A stretch of DNA of 64,000 nt from Bifidobacterium sp. ESL0704 (GCF_029392075.1 NZ_CP113929.1:744001-808000), one strand, 5' to 3'. Shown: positions 9,753 through 19,236, numbered from the stretch's first letter. A program made the numbers and translations. Notes: generated by a model from the sequence alone, not told the origin.

Positions 9753-12700
9753 TCGATATGGCGGACGAACATACGATGCGTTCGGATTCCGGGCAGAGCA
9801 CTGCGGACGCCGCCCGATTCCACGCCTCCAAACGGATGCTGTGGCACGACATCTGGCAGGCGTTTTCGAAATCGAAAGGTCGATTCTTCTCCATTGTCTG
9901 CTTGGTGGCGCTGGGCTCCTACGCGCTGGTCGGCCTCATGGTATCCGGGCCTGATATGCGTGACACCGGCAACGCTTACTTTGCCGAGCACCATCTGGCC
10001 GATCTGAATGTGATTTCGAGCTATGGACTTGATAAGGACGATTGCCGGCAGATCGACAAGGCGCCCGGAGCCTCGCGTATCGAATACGGATACTTGAAAG
10101 ATGTCGTCGTGGCGCATAGTGACGAGAGCATCCGCATACTTTCCGCGCCCAAAGAAGTCTCGACCTACCATGTGGTGACGGGACGAATGCCGAAGACGTC
10201 GCGTGAGGTGGCCATCGACTCGTCACACCAAGGCCAATATCCCATCGGTTCCACAATGCATGTGAGCGAAAAGGCGGATGCGCTGGGACGTAAGGCGCTG
10301 CGCCACGACCGTTTCAAAGTCGTAGGAGTCGTGGATTCCACCGAAATCCTGAGTCACGTGAACAGCGGGCCTTCGACCTCCGGATCCGGCTCGTTGGACG
10401 GGTACGCGGTGGTGGCGCCGAGCGCTTTCCAATCCGATGATTATATGATGGCGAGGTTGACCTACACCGACCTTGACCATATGCGGGACCATTATTCCGC
10501 TGCGTATAATGACGCGTTGCAGGTACATAAAAAGGCGCTCGACAGGATTCTCGCCGGACGTCCCAAGGCACGGCGGCAGGCCATAGAGCGACAGGTCACG
10601 TCGCAGATCGATTCCGGGCGAACGCAGGTCAACGACGCCAAAACCCAGCTCGAGAATGCTCGGCAGCAGCTGGCCGATGCGAAAATCCAGCTTGACAACG
10701 GCAACCAGCAACTGGCGGATTCCAAGCAGCAGCTGGCCACGCAGGTCGCTTCGGCACAGCGTCAGATTTCTGCTGCCCAGGTCAAGATTGCGCAAGGGCA
10801 AAAGGAATACGATGCCAACAAAGCGCAGTATGATTCAGGGGCCGCGCAGATTGCGACGGCGACTGGGCAGGTCGGCGACGCCTATACGCAGCTGAAAGCC
10901 GGGCAGGCGCAGATCGACGATAATTCGGCCAAACTCGCGGCGGGTAAGAAGCAGGCCGATGATGCGCTCTTGCAGGTAACGGCCGCGCAGCAGAAGGCCA
11001 ATCAGGGTATCGCTGCTTTGCAACAGCAGATCACCGCCATTCAGAAGCAATTGGACAGTGGCGTACTTTCTCCTGAAGATCAGGCCAAATTGGCTGGTGA
11101 GCTCACCCAACTCAACGCACGATTGCAGCAGCTTCAAGCCCAGGCCAACGCAATCGCGCAACAATACGCAGCGGTGACGCAGGGCCGCGATGCTTTCCTC
11201 AACGGAACCTACAAGCCTGGCATGGCCCAAATCCAGGCCGCTCAGACGCAACTCAACGCCAAACGCACTCAAGCGGATGCGGGCAATGTCCAGCTTGCCC
11301 AAAAGCAGCAGCAGTTGTCGGTGGCCAAAACAACGCTCGATCAGGCGGCGACGCAGCTTGCGCAGGCCCGCACCAAAGTTCGGCAGTCCCAGCAGCAGCT
11401 TGCTTCCAAACAGCAGCAAGCCCAAGCGCAGATTGACGCCGCGCAAACGCAACTGAGCAATAAAACCGCCGAGTACGACACCAACAAAGCCCAGCTCGAT
11501 CAGGCCGAGCCGGGAGCGAAACGTAAGATCAAAGACGCCGAGCGCAAGCTCAACGATGCCGCCGCCATGTTGAATGCTGTGGATGATCCGGTCTATTCCG
11601 TGGATTCCAAGCGTGAGACCCCGGGCAGCGACGGTTACAAGATCTATGACTCGATCTCCGTGATCGTTGACTCGCTTTCGCGCATCTTCCCGTACTTCAT
11701 GTATCTGGTCGCCGCGTTGGTCACCTTCACCACGATGACGCGCTTCGTCGACGAGGAGCGCATCAACGCCGGCACGTTGAAGGCGCTGGGCTATTCAGAC
11801 CGTGACGTGATGAAGAAATTCGTCATCTACGGTTTCGTCGCTTCGATTCTTGGCGCGATCATCGGCATTTTTGCCGGCCACACGCTCTTGCCGATCATTG
11901 TCTACAACGCCTACAAGGTCGGCTTCAACGTGCCGATGATTCATATGGGATTCCATTGGCAGGTCACGTTGCTGGCCTTTGCCTTGGCCCTGTTGAGCGC
12001 TGTAGTGCCTGCAGTGTGGAGCGCCGCGCGTGAACTCAAAGAACGGCCTGCCGCGCTGATGCTGCCGAAACCGCCGAGCGCCGGTTCCAAGATTCTGCTG
12101 GAGCGCATCCCGTTGATCTGGAACCGTTTGAACTTCACCCACAAGGTGACCGCGCGCAACATCTTCCGTTACAAGCAGCGCATGTTCATGACCATTTTCG
12201 GTGTGTGCGGCTCGGTGGCGCTGCTGACGGCAGGATTTGCGGTGCAGGGTTCGATTTCCGGAATCAACGAGCACCAGTTCGGCGGTGTGATGCATTATAA
12301 TCTCATCGCCGCGCAGAACGCGCATGTCACCGACCAGCAAGCCAAGGCCATCGATCGTCGCCTTCAGAAATCGGACATCAAACGCTCTCTGCCCGTCCAC
12401 TACGAGTCCGTGAGCAAGGTCGCCGGGCGCAATGGCGACAAGCAGTCCGTCACCATGCTCGTGCCGCGCGATACCGCGACTTTCAACGATTACATCAAGC
12501 TCAACACTCGCCGTGGCCACCATCCGCTTTCGCTGAATTCGAACGGTGCCGTGATTTCCGAGCGTTTTGCGAACCTCGTGCATGCCAAAAAGGGCGACGC
12601 CATCGACTTCCAGAACGGGTCCGGCAAGACCTACCGTGTCAAGGTCACCGGCATCTGCGAGATGTATCTTGGCCATTTCATGGTGATGAGCCCGGCAGCC

Positions 12701-13276
12701 TATCGCACGGTTTTCGGGCAGCGTTACCAGACCAACGCCTATATGGTCACCCTGCGCGACGGCAGCATGGCCAACACCAAGCGGGCATCGGCTTCGTTCA
12801 TGCGCATCGGCGGCATACAAGGCGTGGTGCAGAACACGACGCTGATGCATGAGATCGATGTCGTCGTCAAGGCCCTCAACCAGATCATGTGGGTATTGAT
12901 CATCGTGGCGACCATGCTCGGCGTGGTCATTCTCTATAATCTCACCAACCTCAACGTTTCCGAGCGCATCCGCGAGCTCTCCACCGTCAAGGTGCTGGGC
13001 TTCTACAACGGCGAGACCACGATGTACATCTACCGCGAAACGATTCTGCTCTCGCTGCTCGGCATCGTCGTCGGCTACGGATTCGGCATCTGGCTGCACC
13101 GCTACATCATCACCGCCGTCCCGCCGGACGACGTCATGTTCGACCAGTCAATCGGCTGGTTGCCGTTCGTGGTGCCGCTGGTCGTGGTCGGCCTCATCAC
13201 CGTCGCACTGGGGTTCTTCGTCAACACCAAACTCAAGCACCTCGATATGCTCGAGGCCCTCAAGTCCGTGGACTGA
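9746..13276 (+). CDS. Giant FtsX/MacB-type ABC permease with extracytoplasmic coiled coil
   Basis: 1176 residues from ATG 9746, overlapping the gutted ATPase (ATG 9758 is an alternative). TM1 at about 48-68 is followed by a very large outside segment that includes a Gln/Ala-rich coiled coil at about 280-620 with many QLAxA-type heptads. A first FtsX core (three TM helices, about 655-790), a second TM at about 832-852, a MacB-like periplasmic-type domain, and a final FtsX core (about 1035-1170) complete the duplicated permease layout. Such proteins couple ATP hydrolysis in a partner to movement of an outside domain, or export peptides and antibiotics. The partner ATPase encoded upstream is broken, so this permease needs an ATPase from elsewhere or is no longer active. 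Confidence 0.85.
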   Translation: MVIDMADEHTMRSDSGQSTADAARFHASKRMLWHDIWQAFSKSKGRFFSIVCLVALGSYALVGLMVSGPDMRDTGNAYFAEHHLADLNVISSYGLDKDDCRQIDKAPGASRIEYGYLKDVVVAHSDESIRILSAPKEVSTYHVVTGRMPKTSREVAIDSSHQGQYPIGSTMHVSEKADALGRKALRHDRFKVVGVVDSTEILSHVNSGPSTSGSGSLDGYAVVAPSAFQSDDYMMARLTYTDLDHMRDHYSAAYNDALQVHKKALDRILAGRPKARRQAIERQVTSQIDSGRTQVNDAKTQLENARQQLADAKIQLDNGNQQLADSKQQLATQVASAQRQISAAQVKIAQGQKEYDANKAQYDSGAAQIATATGQVGDAYTQLKAGQAQIDDNSAKLAAGKKQADDALLQVTAAQQKANQGIAALQQQITAIQKQLDSGVLSPEDQAKLAGELTQLNARLQQLQAQANAIAQQYAAVTQGRDAFLNGTYKPGMAQIQAAQTQLNAKRTQADAGNVQLAQKQQQLSVAKTTLDQAATQLAQARTKVRQSQQQLASKQQQAQAQIDAAQTQLSNKTAEYDTNKAQLDQAEPGAKRKIKDAERKLNDAAAMLNAVDDPVYSVDSKRETPGSDGYKIYDSISVIVDSLSRIFPYFMYLVAALVTFTTMTRFVDEERINAGTLKALGYSDRDVMKKFVIYGFVASILGAIIGIFAGHTLLPIIVYNAYKVGFNVPMIHMGFHWQVTLLAFALALLSAVVPAVWSAARELKERPAALMLPKPPSAGSKILLERIPLIWNRLNFTHKVTARNIFRYKQRMFMTIFGVCGSVALLTAGFAVQGSISGINEHQFGGVMHYNLIAAQNAHVTDQQAKAIDRRLQKSDIKRSLPVHYESVSKVAGRNGDKQSVTMLVPRDTATFNDYIKLNTRRGHHPLSLNSNGAVISERFANLVHAKKGDAIDFQNGSGKTYRVKVTGICEMYLGHFMVMSPAAYRTVFGQRYQTNAYMVTLRDGSMANTKRASASFMRIGGIQGVVQNTTLMHEIDVVVKALNQIMWVLIIVATMLGVVILYNLTNLNVSERIRELSTVKVLGFYNGETTMYIYRETILLSLLGIVVGYGFGIWLHRYIITAVPPDDVMFDQSIGWLPFVVPLVVVGLITVALGFFVNTKLKHLDMLEALKSVD

Positions 13277-13340
13277 AAGTGCGCCAAGCTGTGTGCATCG
13301 GCATAGGTCCGTACTTATCCTGTGTTGCTTCGCGGGTTCC

Positions 13341-13490
13341 CGTCAAAAAAGTGCGTTTGAGCGGGGCGTGGATGCACATTTCTGACGCCAGTGTCAAAAA
13401 CATGCATTCTGGTCGGTCTAAAGTGCACATTTTTGACGGTGGCGTCAAAGAAGTGCACCTTTGCCGACCTTAGATGCACTTTTCCGACGG
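13341..13490. repeat. Three-unit 51-bp hairpin array
   Basis: Left arms of the CGTCAAA type start at 13341, 13392 and 13443; right arms containing TGCAC start at 13373, 13424 and 13475. Both series are spaced exactly 51 bp. Within a unit the arms pair as CGTCAAAnAnGTGCA with TGCACnTTTnTGACG. It lies between two convergent genes and may also terminate transcription. Confidence 0.85.
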
Positions 13491-13531
13491 AACACTGTGG
13501 TTGTGCGGATGGTAAGGCTATGCGCGATTAG

Positions 13532-15514
13532 TCACGCGTGGCGGGTAAGCGCTTGGTTGAAGAAGCGGTATTCGTGCTCGGTGGAGCCTAGGGCGGCGTC
13601 CATCATCCGGCGGTAATCGGCCATGGTGGCGTCGGCGGCGAGCCGGTCGCAGATGCGCAACTCCTCGAGCGTGCGCGAGGCGAAACCGGGGTCGGCGTAC
13701 ATGCGGATCCACAGGCCGTAGGGGTGATGGTCGAGGTCGAGCCGACGTTCGCGCACCTGCCGCGCCATTTCCTGACCGACCACGGAATAGACCCAATAAC
13801 ATGGCATGACCACGGCTACCAGTGCCGAGTATGAACCGGTGTCGGTGAAGCGATGTTCGTGGCCGAGGTAAGCGGCGGTCGTCTCGCTCATCGGCGCGCG
13901 TTCGACGCCGAAACCATGCTCCCGATACCATTGCCTGTGGAATGTCAGCCCTTCTTCAAGACCGTACGAGGCGGCGTCGGCGAAGAACGCGCGTTCGTGC
14001 GGGTCGGCGGCGCGGCTGCTCGCCAGCGCCAGCAGCGAGGTGTAGTCGGTCAAGTAGATATCGTCCTGATGCAGGTAGAACGAGAAATCCTCGAGCGGCA
14101 GCGTTCCGTCAAGCATGCGTTCAAGGAACGGCATCGTGGCGATGCGTTTGCGGATTTCGGTAGAGCGACGCCAATAATCCTCGGTAAAGCTCAAACCCGT
14201 AGGGGAGTGCTGCCAGGTGAAATCGACAGGCCCGTGCCCGCGTCCGACATGCAGGCCGTCGGCGGCTGCGATGGCACCGGTCATCCACGCCTTGGCCCGT
14301 TTCGCGGTTTCGACCCAATCGCCGCACTGCGGTCGCAAGGCCGCCAGCGTGCTGGAAAGCGTATCGCCGGTGCCGTGCACGTTCTTGGTGGGGACGGCCT
14401 CTCCCTCAAGCCGCGTGACGGCGACCGAAATATCTGGTGTAGGGAGGTTGTACGCGGCGGATGCGGTGCGGGCCATGCGTGCATTCCGCGGTAGGGACGT
14501 AGATTTGGACGTGCATGAATCCTGTGCCGCCGACGCGAGGTTAGCTGCATCAGCAGGTGAATCGTTGTCGGATTCTGTGCTCGGGCCGGATGGCGATGGC
14601 GTGGTCTTGCATGTTGCCGCGCCTGTTGGTTTTGCGGCGGTGTCTGCGGCCGTACCCCCAGGCGTCGGCACCACGAGGATATCGGTGCATTCGCTGTTGC
14701 CGCTGAGTGCCAGGGCGCCGCCTTTCGCGTAGACGGCCACACCGAAATGGGTGGCGACGGATTTTGCCAATGTTTCCATTTCCGAGTATGTACGTGGGGC
14801 TTGCGGGTTGGCGTGTCTGGGTTCCTGTCGCTGTTCAGACGCCGAAGAACCGCCGTTGAGCGTGCTTCCAACATTGTTTTTGTCTGTGGCAGCGCTGACG
14901 GCATCATGGTCTGATGCTGTATCGTCATCCATCATTTCCAGTGCGGCCAGTTCCATCGCATTCGGTGTGATGATATCGGCCATAGGGACCAACGTCGCCA
15001 GCGCCCGCTCAGCCTCCGGGGTAAGCAGGCTGTCGCCGGACTTTGCGTACATCACCGGGTCGAGCACGACGGTTGGCTTGGCTTTGCCGCGAGTCCTGTA
15101 ATCGTCTAGCAGCGCAACCAGCCAAAGACGTACGGTGTCGACCAGTTCCGGTGTGCCGAGCATACCGATTTTCATGGCATCGATATCCGCGTCGTCGCTC
15201 ACCGCCTTGAGTTGTGCGAGCAGAAACGACGGCTCGACGTTGACGATGTCGGTGACGCCTTGCGTGTTCTGCGCCAGAATGCTGGTCATCGCCGCGTAGC
15301 CGAAGACGCCTTGTGCGGTGAACGCCTTCATATCCGCCATCGTGCCGGCTCCGCCGATCGGGTCTGAGCCCTCGATGGAGAGCACGCGCAGGCGCGAGGG
15401 CTTGGCGCGGCCCAGATCGTTGTCGTAGCGCTTCTGCATCGCAAGAAGTTGGGCGGTGGCCTCGTCGCAGCTTGTGTTCGTGCTGGTATCAATGTTGGTT
15501 TGTGGATTGCTCAT
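13532..15514 (-). CDS. ThiD-TenA fusion (HMP kinase / thiaminase II)
   Basis: 660 residues. Residues about 40-420 are a ThiD/PfkB-type kinase (SIEGSDPIGGAGTMADMKAF, IDAMKIGMLG, VVLDPVM). The kinase holds a long low-complexity insert at about 200-350 and ends in VHGTGDTLSS. The C-terminal about 220 residues are TenA: FYLHQDDIYLTDY, and the catalytic Cys in MPCYWVY. Together they salvage degraded thiamine: TenA releases hydroxymethylpyrimidine and ThiD phosphorylates it. The anion-hole motif is GTGD, with the Asp usual in ribokinase-type enzymes, where the other ThiD of the operon has GTGC. It is the last gene of the thi operon, following the 51-bp array. TIM-type thiC/thiG genes are not in the window, so the operon looks like salvage. 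Confidence 0.9.
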   Translation of the reverse strand: MSNPQTNIDTSTNTSCDEATAQLLAMQKRYDNDLGRAKPSRLRVLSIEGSDPIGGAGTMADMKAFTAQGVFGYAAMTSILAQNTQGVTDIVNVEPSFLLAQLKAVSDDADIDAMKIGMLGTPELVDTVRLWLVALLDDYRTRGKAKPTVVLDPVMYAKSGDSLLTPEAERALATLVPMADIITPNAMELAALEMMDDDTASDHDAVSAATDKNNVGSTLNGGSSASEQRQEPRHANPQAPRTYSEMETLAKSVATHFGVAVYAKGGALALSGNSECTDILVVPTPGGTAADTAAKPTGAATCKTTPSPSGPSTESDNDSPADAANLASAAQDSCTSKSTSLPRNARMARTASAAYNLPTPDISVAVTRLEGEAVPTKNVHGTGDTLSSTLAALRPQCGDWVETAKRAKAWMTGAIAAADGLHVGRGHGPVDFTWQHSPTGLSFTEDYWRRSTEIRKRIATMPFLERMLDGTLPLEDFSFYLHQDDIYLTDYTSLLALASSRAADPHERAFFADAASYGLEEGLTFHRQWYREHGFGVERAPMSETTAAYLGHEHRFTDTGSYSALVAVVMPCYWVYSVVGQEMARQVRERRLDLDHHPYGLWIRMYADPGFASRTLEELRICDRLAADATMADYRRMMDAALGSTEHEYRFFNQALTRHA

Positions 15515-15596
15515 AGGGAACGCTCCTGTTGTCTCAAGGTTTCAGCGTCATGATTTGACGAATGTTACTGGATGATGGACGGCTGATGTTTGCCCT

Positions 15597-15953
15597 GGTG
15601 TCACCGTTTTGCGAATAGTGTTGGATTTTTGACGGTTGGGCTGTCTTGGTGTCATTGTTTGGCGAATATTGCTGGTTTCCTGACGGTTGGTTTGGCTTGG
15701 TGTCATTGTTTTGCGAATAGTGTTGGATTTTTGACGGTTGGGCTGTCTTGGTGTCATTGTTTGGCGAATATTGCTGGTTTCCTGACGGTTGGTTTGGCTT
15801 GGTGTCATTGTTTTGCGAATAGTGCTGGTTTCCTGACGGTTGGTTTGGCTTGGTGTCATTGTTTGGCGAATAGTGTTGGATTTTTGACGGTTGGGCTGTC
15901 TTGGTGTCATTGTTTTGCGAATAGTGTTGGTTTCCTGACAGTTGTTGTGGCTT
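15597..15953 (-). repeat. 51-bp tandem array inside the thi operon
   Basis: Seven full units start at 15597, 15648, 15699, 15750, 15801, 15852 and 15903, with degenerate copies on both sides (about 15546 and 15954). Two unit types alternate: one with GGATTTTTGACGGTTGGGCT, one with GGTTTCCTGACGGTTGGTTT. Because 51 is a multiple of 3, every frame across the array is open. On the operon strand an ATG at 15961 has AGGAG four bases upstream and could yield a 137-residue protein (end 15548) made of 17-residue repeats rich in Thr, Gln, Arg and Asn. Whether it is translated is unknown; the array may instead act as an mRNA spacer or stability element. Confidence 0.85.
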
Positions 15954-16001
15954 GATGTCATTGGTCTCCTGATACGCCAAGCTAACTGTTCTCGGATGCG
16001 T

Positions 16002-17174
16002 TCATTGCTCATCGCGCCAGCGCCACGCGTGATCCATCGGACCCGAGCCGGCTCCGAGGTCAAGGCCGGCGGCAATGCAACCGGTGAGATAGTTCTTCCC
16101 GCTCTGCGCGGCCTGTGCCAACGATTCCCCTTTGGCAAGGCCGGCGGCGATGGCGCTGGAAAGCGTGCAGCCTGTGCCGTGGGTGTTGGGATTGTCGATG
16201 CGGGCATGGCGGAACCAAGTCATTTCGCCGTTGTTGAGCAACAGGTCATTTGCCTCGCCTTGTCGGTGTCCGCCTTTGACGAGCACCGCGCAACCGCCGC
16301 AGCGTTCGGATATCCGCTGAGCGGCTTTGATGGTGCTTGCCTCGTCGCCAATGGTCAGCTTATGGGTTGACGTGGCGTCGCACGGTTTGGCAATTTTTCT
16401 GGCAGTCGTGTTGTTTGCGTTGATTGGCTTCGCAGTGTTGCCTTCATTGTTTGTGTTGGCGGTTTCTGCGTTATTGTCCGTGTTGTTCAAATCGACTGTT
16501 CTCAACGTGTCAGCGATAGTGTAGCCATCGTCATGGGGATATTGCGCCCCAAGATTCGCGATGGTTTCGGCTTCGCGGATATTGGGAGTTACCAACGTGG
16601 CCAGTGGCAGGAGCTCTATGCACAGCGCATCAACGGAGCTTGCGCTGCTCAGTCGGTCGCCGCTGGAAGCGATCATGACCGGATCGACCACGATGTTGGT
16701 GGCGTGAAAATGCCGGAGTCGCTCGGCGATGACCTCGATCAGCTCAGCACTGGGCACCATACCGATTTTGACGGCATCCGGCCGAATGTCCTCGAATACG
16801 GCGTCGATCTGCGCGGCCAAAAGCTCAGGGGAGGTGGCGGCGCTGGCCCGCACCCCCGTGGTGTTTTGCGCGGTCAACGAGGTGATGGCGCTCATCCCGT
16901 ACACGCCGAAGGCCATGAACGTCTTGAGATCGGCCTGTATTCCGGCTCCGCCCGACGAGTCACTTCCTGCGATGGACAGCACTGCCGGCAGCCGGTACGG
17001 GTGAACGCCGGAAGCGCTTGACGAACGAGACCCAACCAGTGGTGAGGTTGTTGCGGATGTCTTCGTCGTTGCAGATATTGCACCTGTTTCGGCTGTCGTT
17101 CCTGTATCGGTACCGCACGAACAGTGGTTTTTTGCCATTTTGTGTTTGCGGTTTTGTGTTGTGTGCCGCGACAT
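16002..17174 (-). CDS. thiD: Hydroxymethylpyrimidine/phosphomethylpyrimidine kinase
   Basis: 390 residues from ATG 17174, four bases after the thiE stop; an in-frame GTG at 17183 overlaps thiE. After about 55 variable residues comes the ThiD signature [20 protein letters not shown], then [19 protein letters not shown] and the catalytic [16 protein letters not shown]. It makes HMP-PP for joining to the thiazole by ThiE. An Asn/Thr-rich insert at about 205-260 ([18 protein letters not shown]) is absent from ordinary ThiD proteins of about 265 residues; it sits at the same topological place as the insert in the downstream fusion. Neighbours are thiE upstream and the repeat array downstream. Confidence 0.92.
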   Translation of the reverse strand: MSRHTTQNRKHKMAKNHCSCGTDTGTTAETGAISATTKTSATTSPLVGSRSSSASGVHPYRLPAVLSIAGSDSSGGAGIQADLKTFMAFGVYGMSAITSLTAQNTTGVRASAATSPELLAAQIDAVFEDIRPDAVKIGMVPSAELIEVIAERLRHFHATNIVVDPVMIASSGDRLSSASSVDALCIELLPLATLVTPNIREAETIANLGAQYPHDDGYTIADTLRTVDLNNTDNNAETANTNNEGNTAKPINANNTTARKIAKPCDATSTHKLTIGDEASTIKAAQRISERCGGCAVLVKGGHRQGEANDLLLNNGEMTWFRHARIDNPNTHGTGCTLSSAIAAGLAKGESLAQAAQSGKNYLTGCIAAGLDLGAGSGPMDHAWRWRDEQ

Positions 17175-17175
17175 T

Positions 17176-17913
17176 TCAGCCACGTTTCGAGCGCGAGGTG
17201 TTCCACGAATCCACCATGGCCTTGGTGGTCGCTTCCGGATCGTCTGCTCCGGCGATGGCCGAGACCACGAACCAGCCGGCAGCCTGCGTCTGGGCCAGGT
17301 CCGGCAGGTCCTCCAGCTTCACGCCTCCGCCCACGACGATGGGGTAGTTCGATTCACGGCACAGCGCGTTGATGGATTCGGTGTCCTGGGTGTGGCGCTG
17401 GTGGTCGGCACCGATGACGATGCAGTCGGGTTTGGTGGTGCTCGGATGCAACGGGCCCGCGCCGATGTAGTCGATGGTGTCGGCGGGCAGAGCGTTGGCG
17501 GCTTTCACTTCGTCCAGCACCTTGCAGCTTAAGCCGATGATGGCGTCCGGTCCGAGCAGCTTGCGTGCCTCAGTCGGATTCAAATCGTCCTGTCCGATGT
17601 GCACGCCGTCGACTTTGATGCCCATATCCCGGCACTGCCAGGCGGCATCCACACGGTCGTCGATGACCAGCGGCACGGATTGCGAGGCACCGGCCTGCGC
17701 GATGACTTCGGCGCTCTGCCGCGCGATTTCGGTGATGTCTCTGGCGTCTCCGGGCTTGACACGAATCTGGACGAAGGTGATGCCACCGGCCAAGGCCTGT
17801 TGCACGATGTCGGGGACAGGCCGCGATTTGGTGTCTGCCGGGCCGAGCACGAGGTAGGAACTCAGGTCGAAGTTCTTGCGCATGGAGGCGAATGATGGAT
17901 TGTTGATGGTCAT
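17176..17913 (-). CDS. thiE: Thiamine-phosphate synthase
   Basis: 245 residues. The sequence shows the ThiE TIM-barrel motifs: TFVQIRVKPGDARD, LVIDDRVDAAWQ, GVHIGQDDLNPTEARKLLG, GLSCKVLDE, DYIGAGPLHPSTTKPD and VVGGGVKLEDL. The enzyme joins HMP-PP to hydroxyethylthiazole phosphate. The stop abuts the thiD start (TGAAATG), so translation is coupled. A 279-base gap with a hairpin array separates it from thiM upstream, so a separate promoter is possible, although the same strand and pathway argue for one operon. Confidence 0.95.
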   Translation of the reverse strand: MTINNPSFASMRKNFDLSSYLVLGPADTKSRPVPDIVQQALAGGITFVQIRVKPGDARDITEIARQSAEVIAQAGASQSVPLVIDDRVDAAWQCRDMGIKVDGVHIGQDDLNPTEARKLLGPDAIIGLSCKVLDEVKAANALPADTIDYIGAGPLHPSTTKPDCIVIGADHQRHTQDTESINALCRESNYPIVVGGGVKLEDLPDLAQTQAAGWFVVSAIAGADDPEATTKAMVDSWNTSRSKRG

Positions 17914-18066
17914 GATGATTGGCTCGATTCTTTGAAATATCAGTGATGGTGTTGGTGCTGGAGAGCAAAGGCCCGCAGCGGATTGTCCGAATCGGATTTA
18001 TGCGGTTGACTGGAAGGCGCTGCTGATCGCTTCTAATCCCACGAAAAAGGATTTGACATCGGGCAA

Positions 18067-18155
18067 GAGGCAGGAAACCAGGCTTTCTGCCTCTAACCCA
18101 TGCGGAATGTACATTTGCCGTTGCGTTAGAGGCAGGTTGCTAGCATCTTTGCCTC
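18067..18155. repeat. Two-unit 62-bp hairpin array between thiM and thiE
   Basis: GAGGCAGG begins at 18067 and 18129, and the pairing arm TGCCTC begins at 18088 and 18150; both spacings are 62 bp. The outer edges carry CTCTAAC and GCGTTAGAG, related to edges of the arrays near 23.7 and 42.2 kb. Confidence 0.75.
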
Positions 18156-18192
18156 CAACAACGCTGTTTCGTGCGGATTGGAAGCCTTCCGC

Positions 18193-19128
18193 CTACGCCA
18201 AGATTGGTGAGGCGGCGATTTGCTCGGGTGTGGTCGACCACAGGCCGTCGAGGAAGGCGACCTGGAATGAACCCGGGCCGTGCGAATTGGACTCGCCGGT
18301 CTCGCTGGCACGGTTGTAGAGGGCGCTCGCGGACAGTGCCGCGGTCAGAGGATCGGCAACGGCCAGATAGGTTGCGGTCACACCGCCAAGCGAACAGCCG
18401 GCTCCGGTGATCTTGGTCATCATCGCGCTGCCGCCGGGCAGACGATAGGTGTGCTCGCCGTCGGTGACGAGGTCGGTTTCGCCGGAAACAGCGACCGCGC
18501 CTTGGCCTTGTGCGTCGGACTTGGCGATGAACCGTGCAAGTGCCTTGGCGCTGGCCTCGGCCGCCTCGACGTCATCGGCGGATTCCACACCCACCGGTCC
18601 GCTGGATTGCTTTGAAGCGTCTTTTTTGCCATCCACGGCATCCTCATCCAGCGGCAGCTCCCACATCTCGCGCAGTTTGATGATCTCGGAAGCGTTGCCG
18701 CGGATGATGGTCGGCGGGGCCGCCTTGAACGACTTCAAAATGGCGGTGCGTGTGGTGCCCATTCCCGCAGCCACCGGATCCAACACCCAGCGATGGCGAT
18801 CGGCGTGGAATTTCTGCGTGATCTGGGCCAACGCGTCCTTGTAGAACGGCAGCAACGTGCCCACGTTGATATAGCTGGCCCCGCTTGCCGCTTCTCCGCC
18901 CGCGATGTCGTCAGGCAGGAAGCTCATCGCCGCGGTGCCGCCCGCTGCCAGCTGGGCGTTGGCGACCAGATTGATGGTCACGAAGTTGGTGAAGGACTGG
19001 GCCAGTGGCGTGGTGTCGCGCACCGTCTGCGCGGCCTTGCGAATGAGCTCGCGCAACGGGTCGTTCGCCGCCAAATCGTTGAGATTACTGAGATTGCTGT
19101 TTGCTGATGAGTATGCGTCATTGACCAT
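18193..19128 (-). CDS. thiM: Hydroxyethylthiazole kinase
   Basis: 311 residues, longer than the usual 265 because of a charged insert at about 165-200 (DGKKDASKQSSG region). Family motifs: LAQSFTNFVTINLVANAQLAAGG near the start, RHRWVLDPVAAGMG, PTIIRGNASEI, VAVSGETDLV and KITGAGCSLGGVTATYLAV with the active-site Cys. It phosphorylates thiazole alcohol for ThiE. This is the first gene of the thi operon. The ATG lies just after a TPP riboswitch whose last helix includes the ribosome-binding sequence GGGAG. Confidence 0.94.
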   Translation of the reverse strand: MVNDAYSSANSNLSNLNDLAANDPLRELIRKAAQTVRDTTPLAQSFTNFVTINLVANAQLAAGGTAAMSFLPDDIAGGEAASGASYINVGTLLPFYKDALAQITQKFHADRHRWVLDPVAAGMGTTRTAILKSFKAAPPTIIRGNASEIIKLREMWELPLDEDAVDGKKDASKQSSGPVGVESADDVEAAEASAKALARFIAKSDAQGQGAVAVSGETDLVTDGEHTYRLPGGSAMMTKITGAGCSLGGVTATYLAVADPLTAALSASALYNRASETGESNSHGPGSFQVAFLDGLWSTTPEQIAASPILA

Positions 19129-19137
19129 ATTCGCGTC

Positions 19138-19236
19138 TCCCTACGATGGTATTAACCAACAGGTTCCAAGGGTCGAGCATTGTGCCCGTCTCAACTTGCG
19201 TGACCGCCGCAGCGGCTTCGCAGGTTCCCCTGCACT
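19138..19236 (-). promoter_or_regulatory. TPP riboswitch (THI element)
   Basis: On the minus strand the element reads GGGGAACCTGCG, a variable helix, TTGAGA (consensus CTGAGA), then ACCCTTGGAACCTGTTGG, TTAATACCA and CGTAGGGAG. This matches the conserved core of TPP aptamers, including the ACCCTT...GAACCTG pyrophosphate helix. Its 3' closing strand contains GGGAG, which is also the ribosome-binding site of thiM about 8 bases before the ATG. Ligand binding should therefore block translation directly. No separate terminator is visible between the aptamer and thiM. Confidence 0.93.

Noticed and set aside
15590..15955. Plus-strand open frame across the 51-bp array (WCHCFANSVGFLTVGLS repeats)
   Set aside because: It runs against the thi operon, has no start signal, and is open only because the period is a multiple of three.
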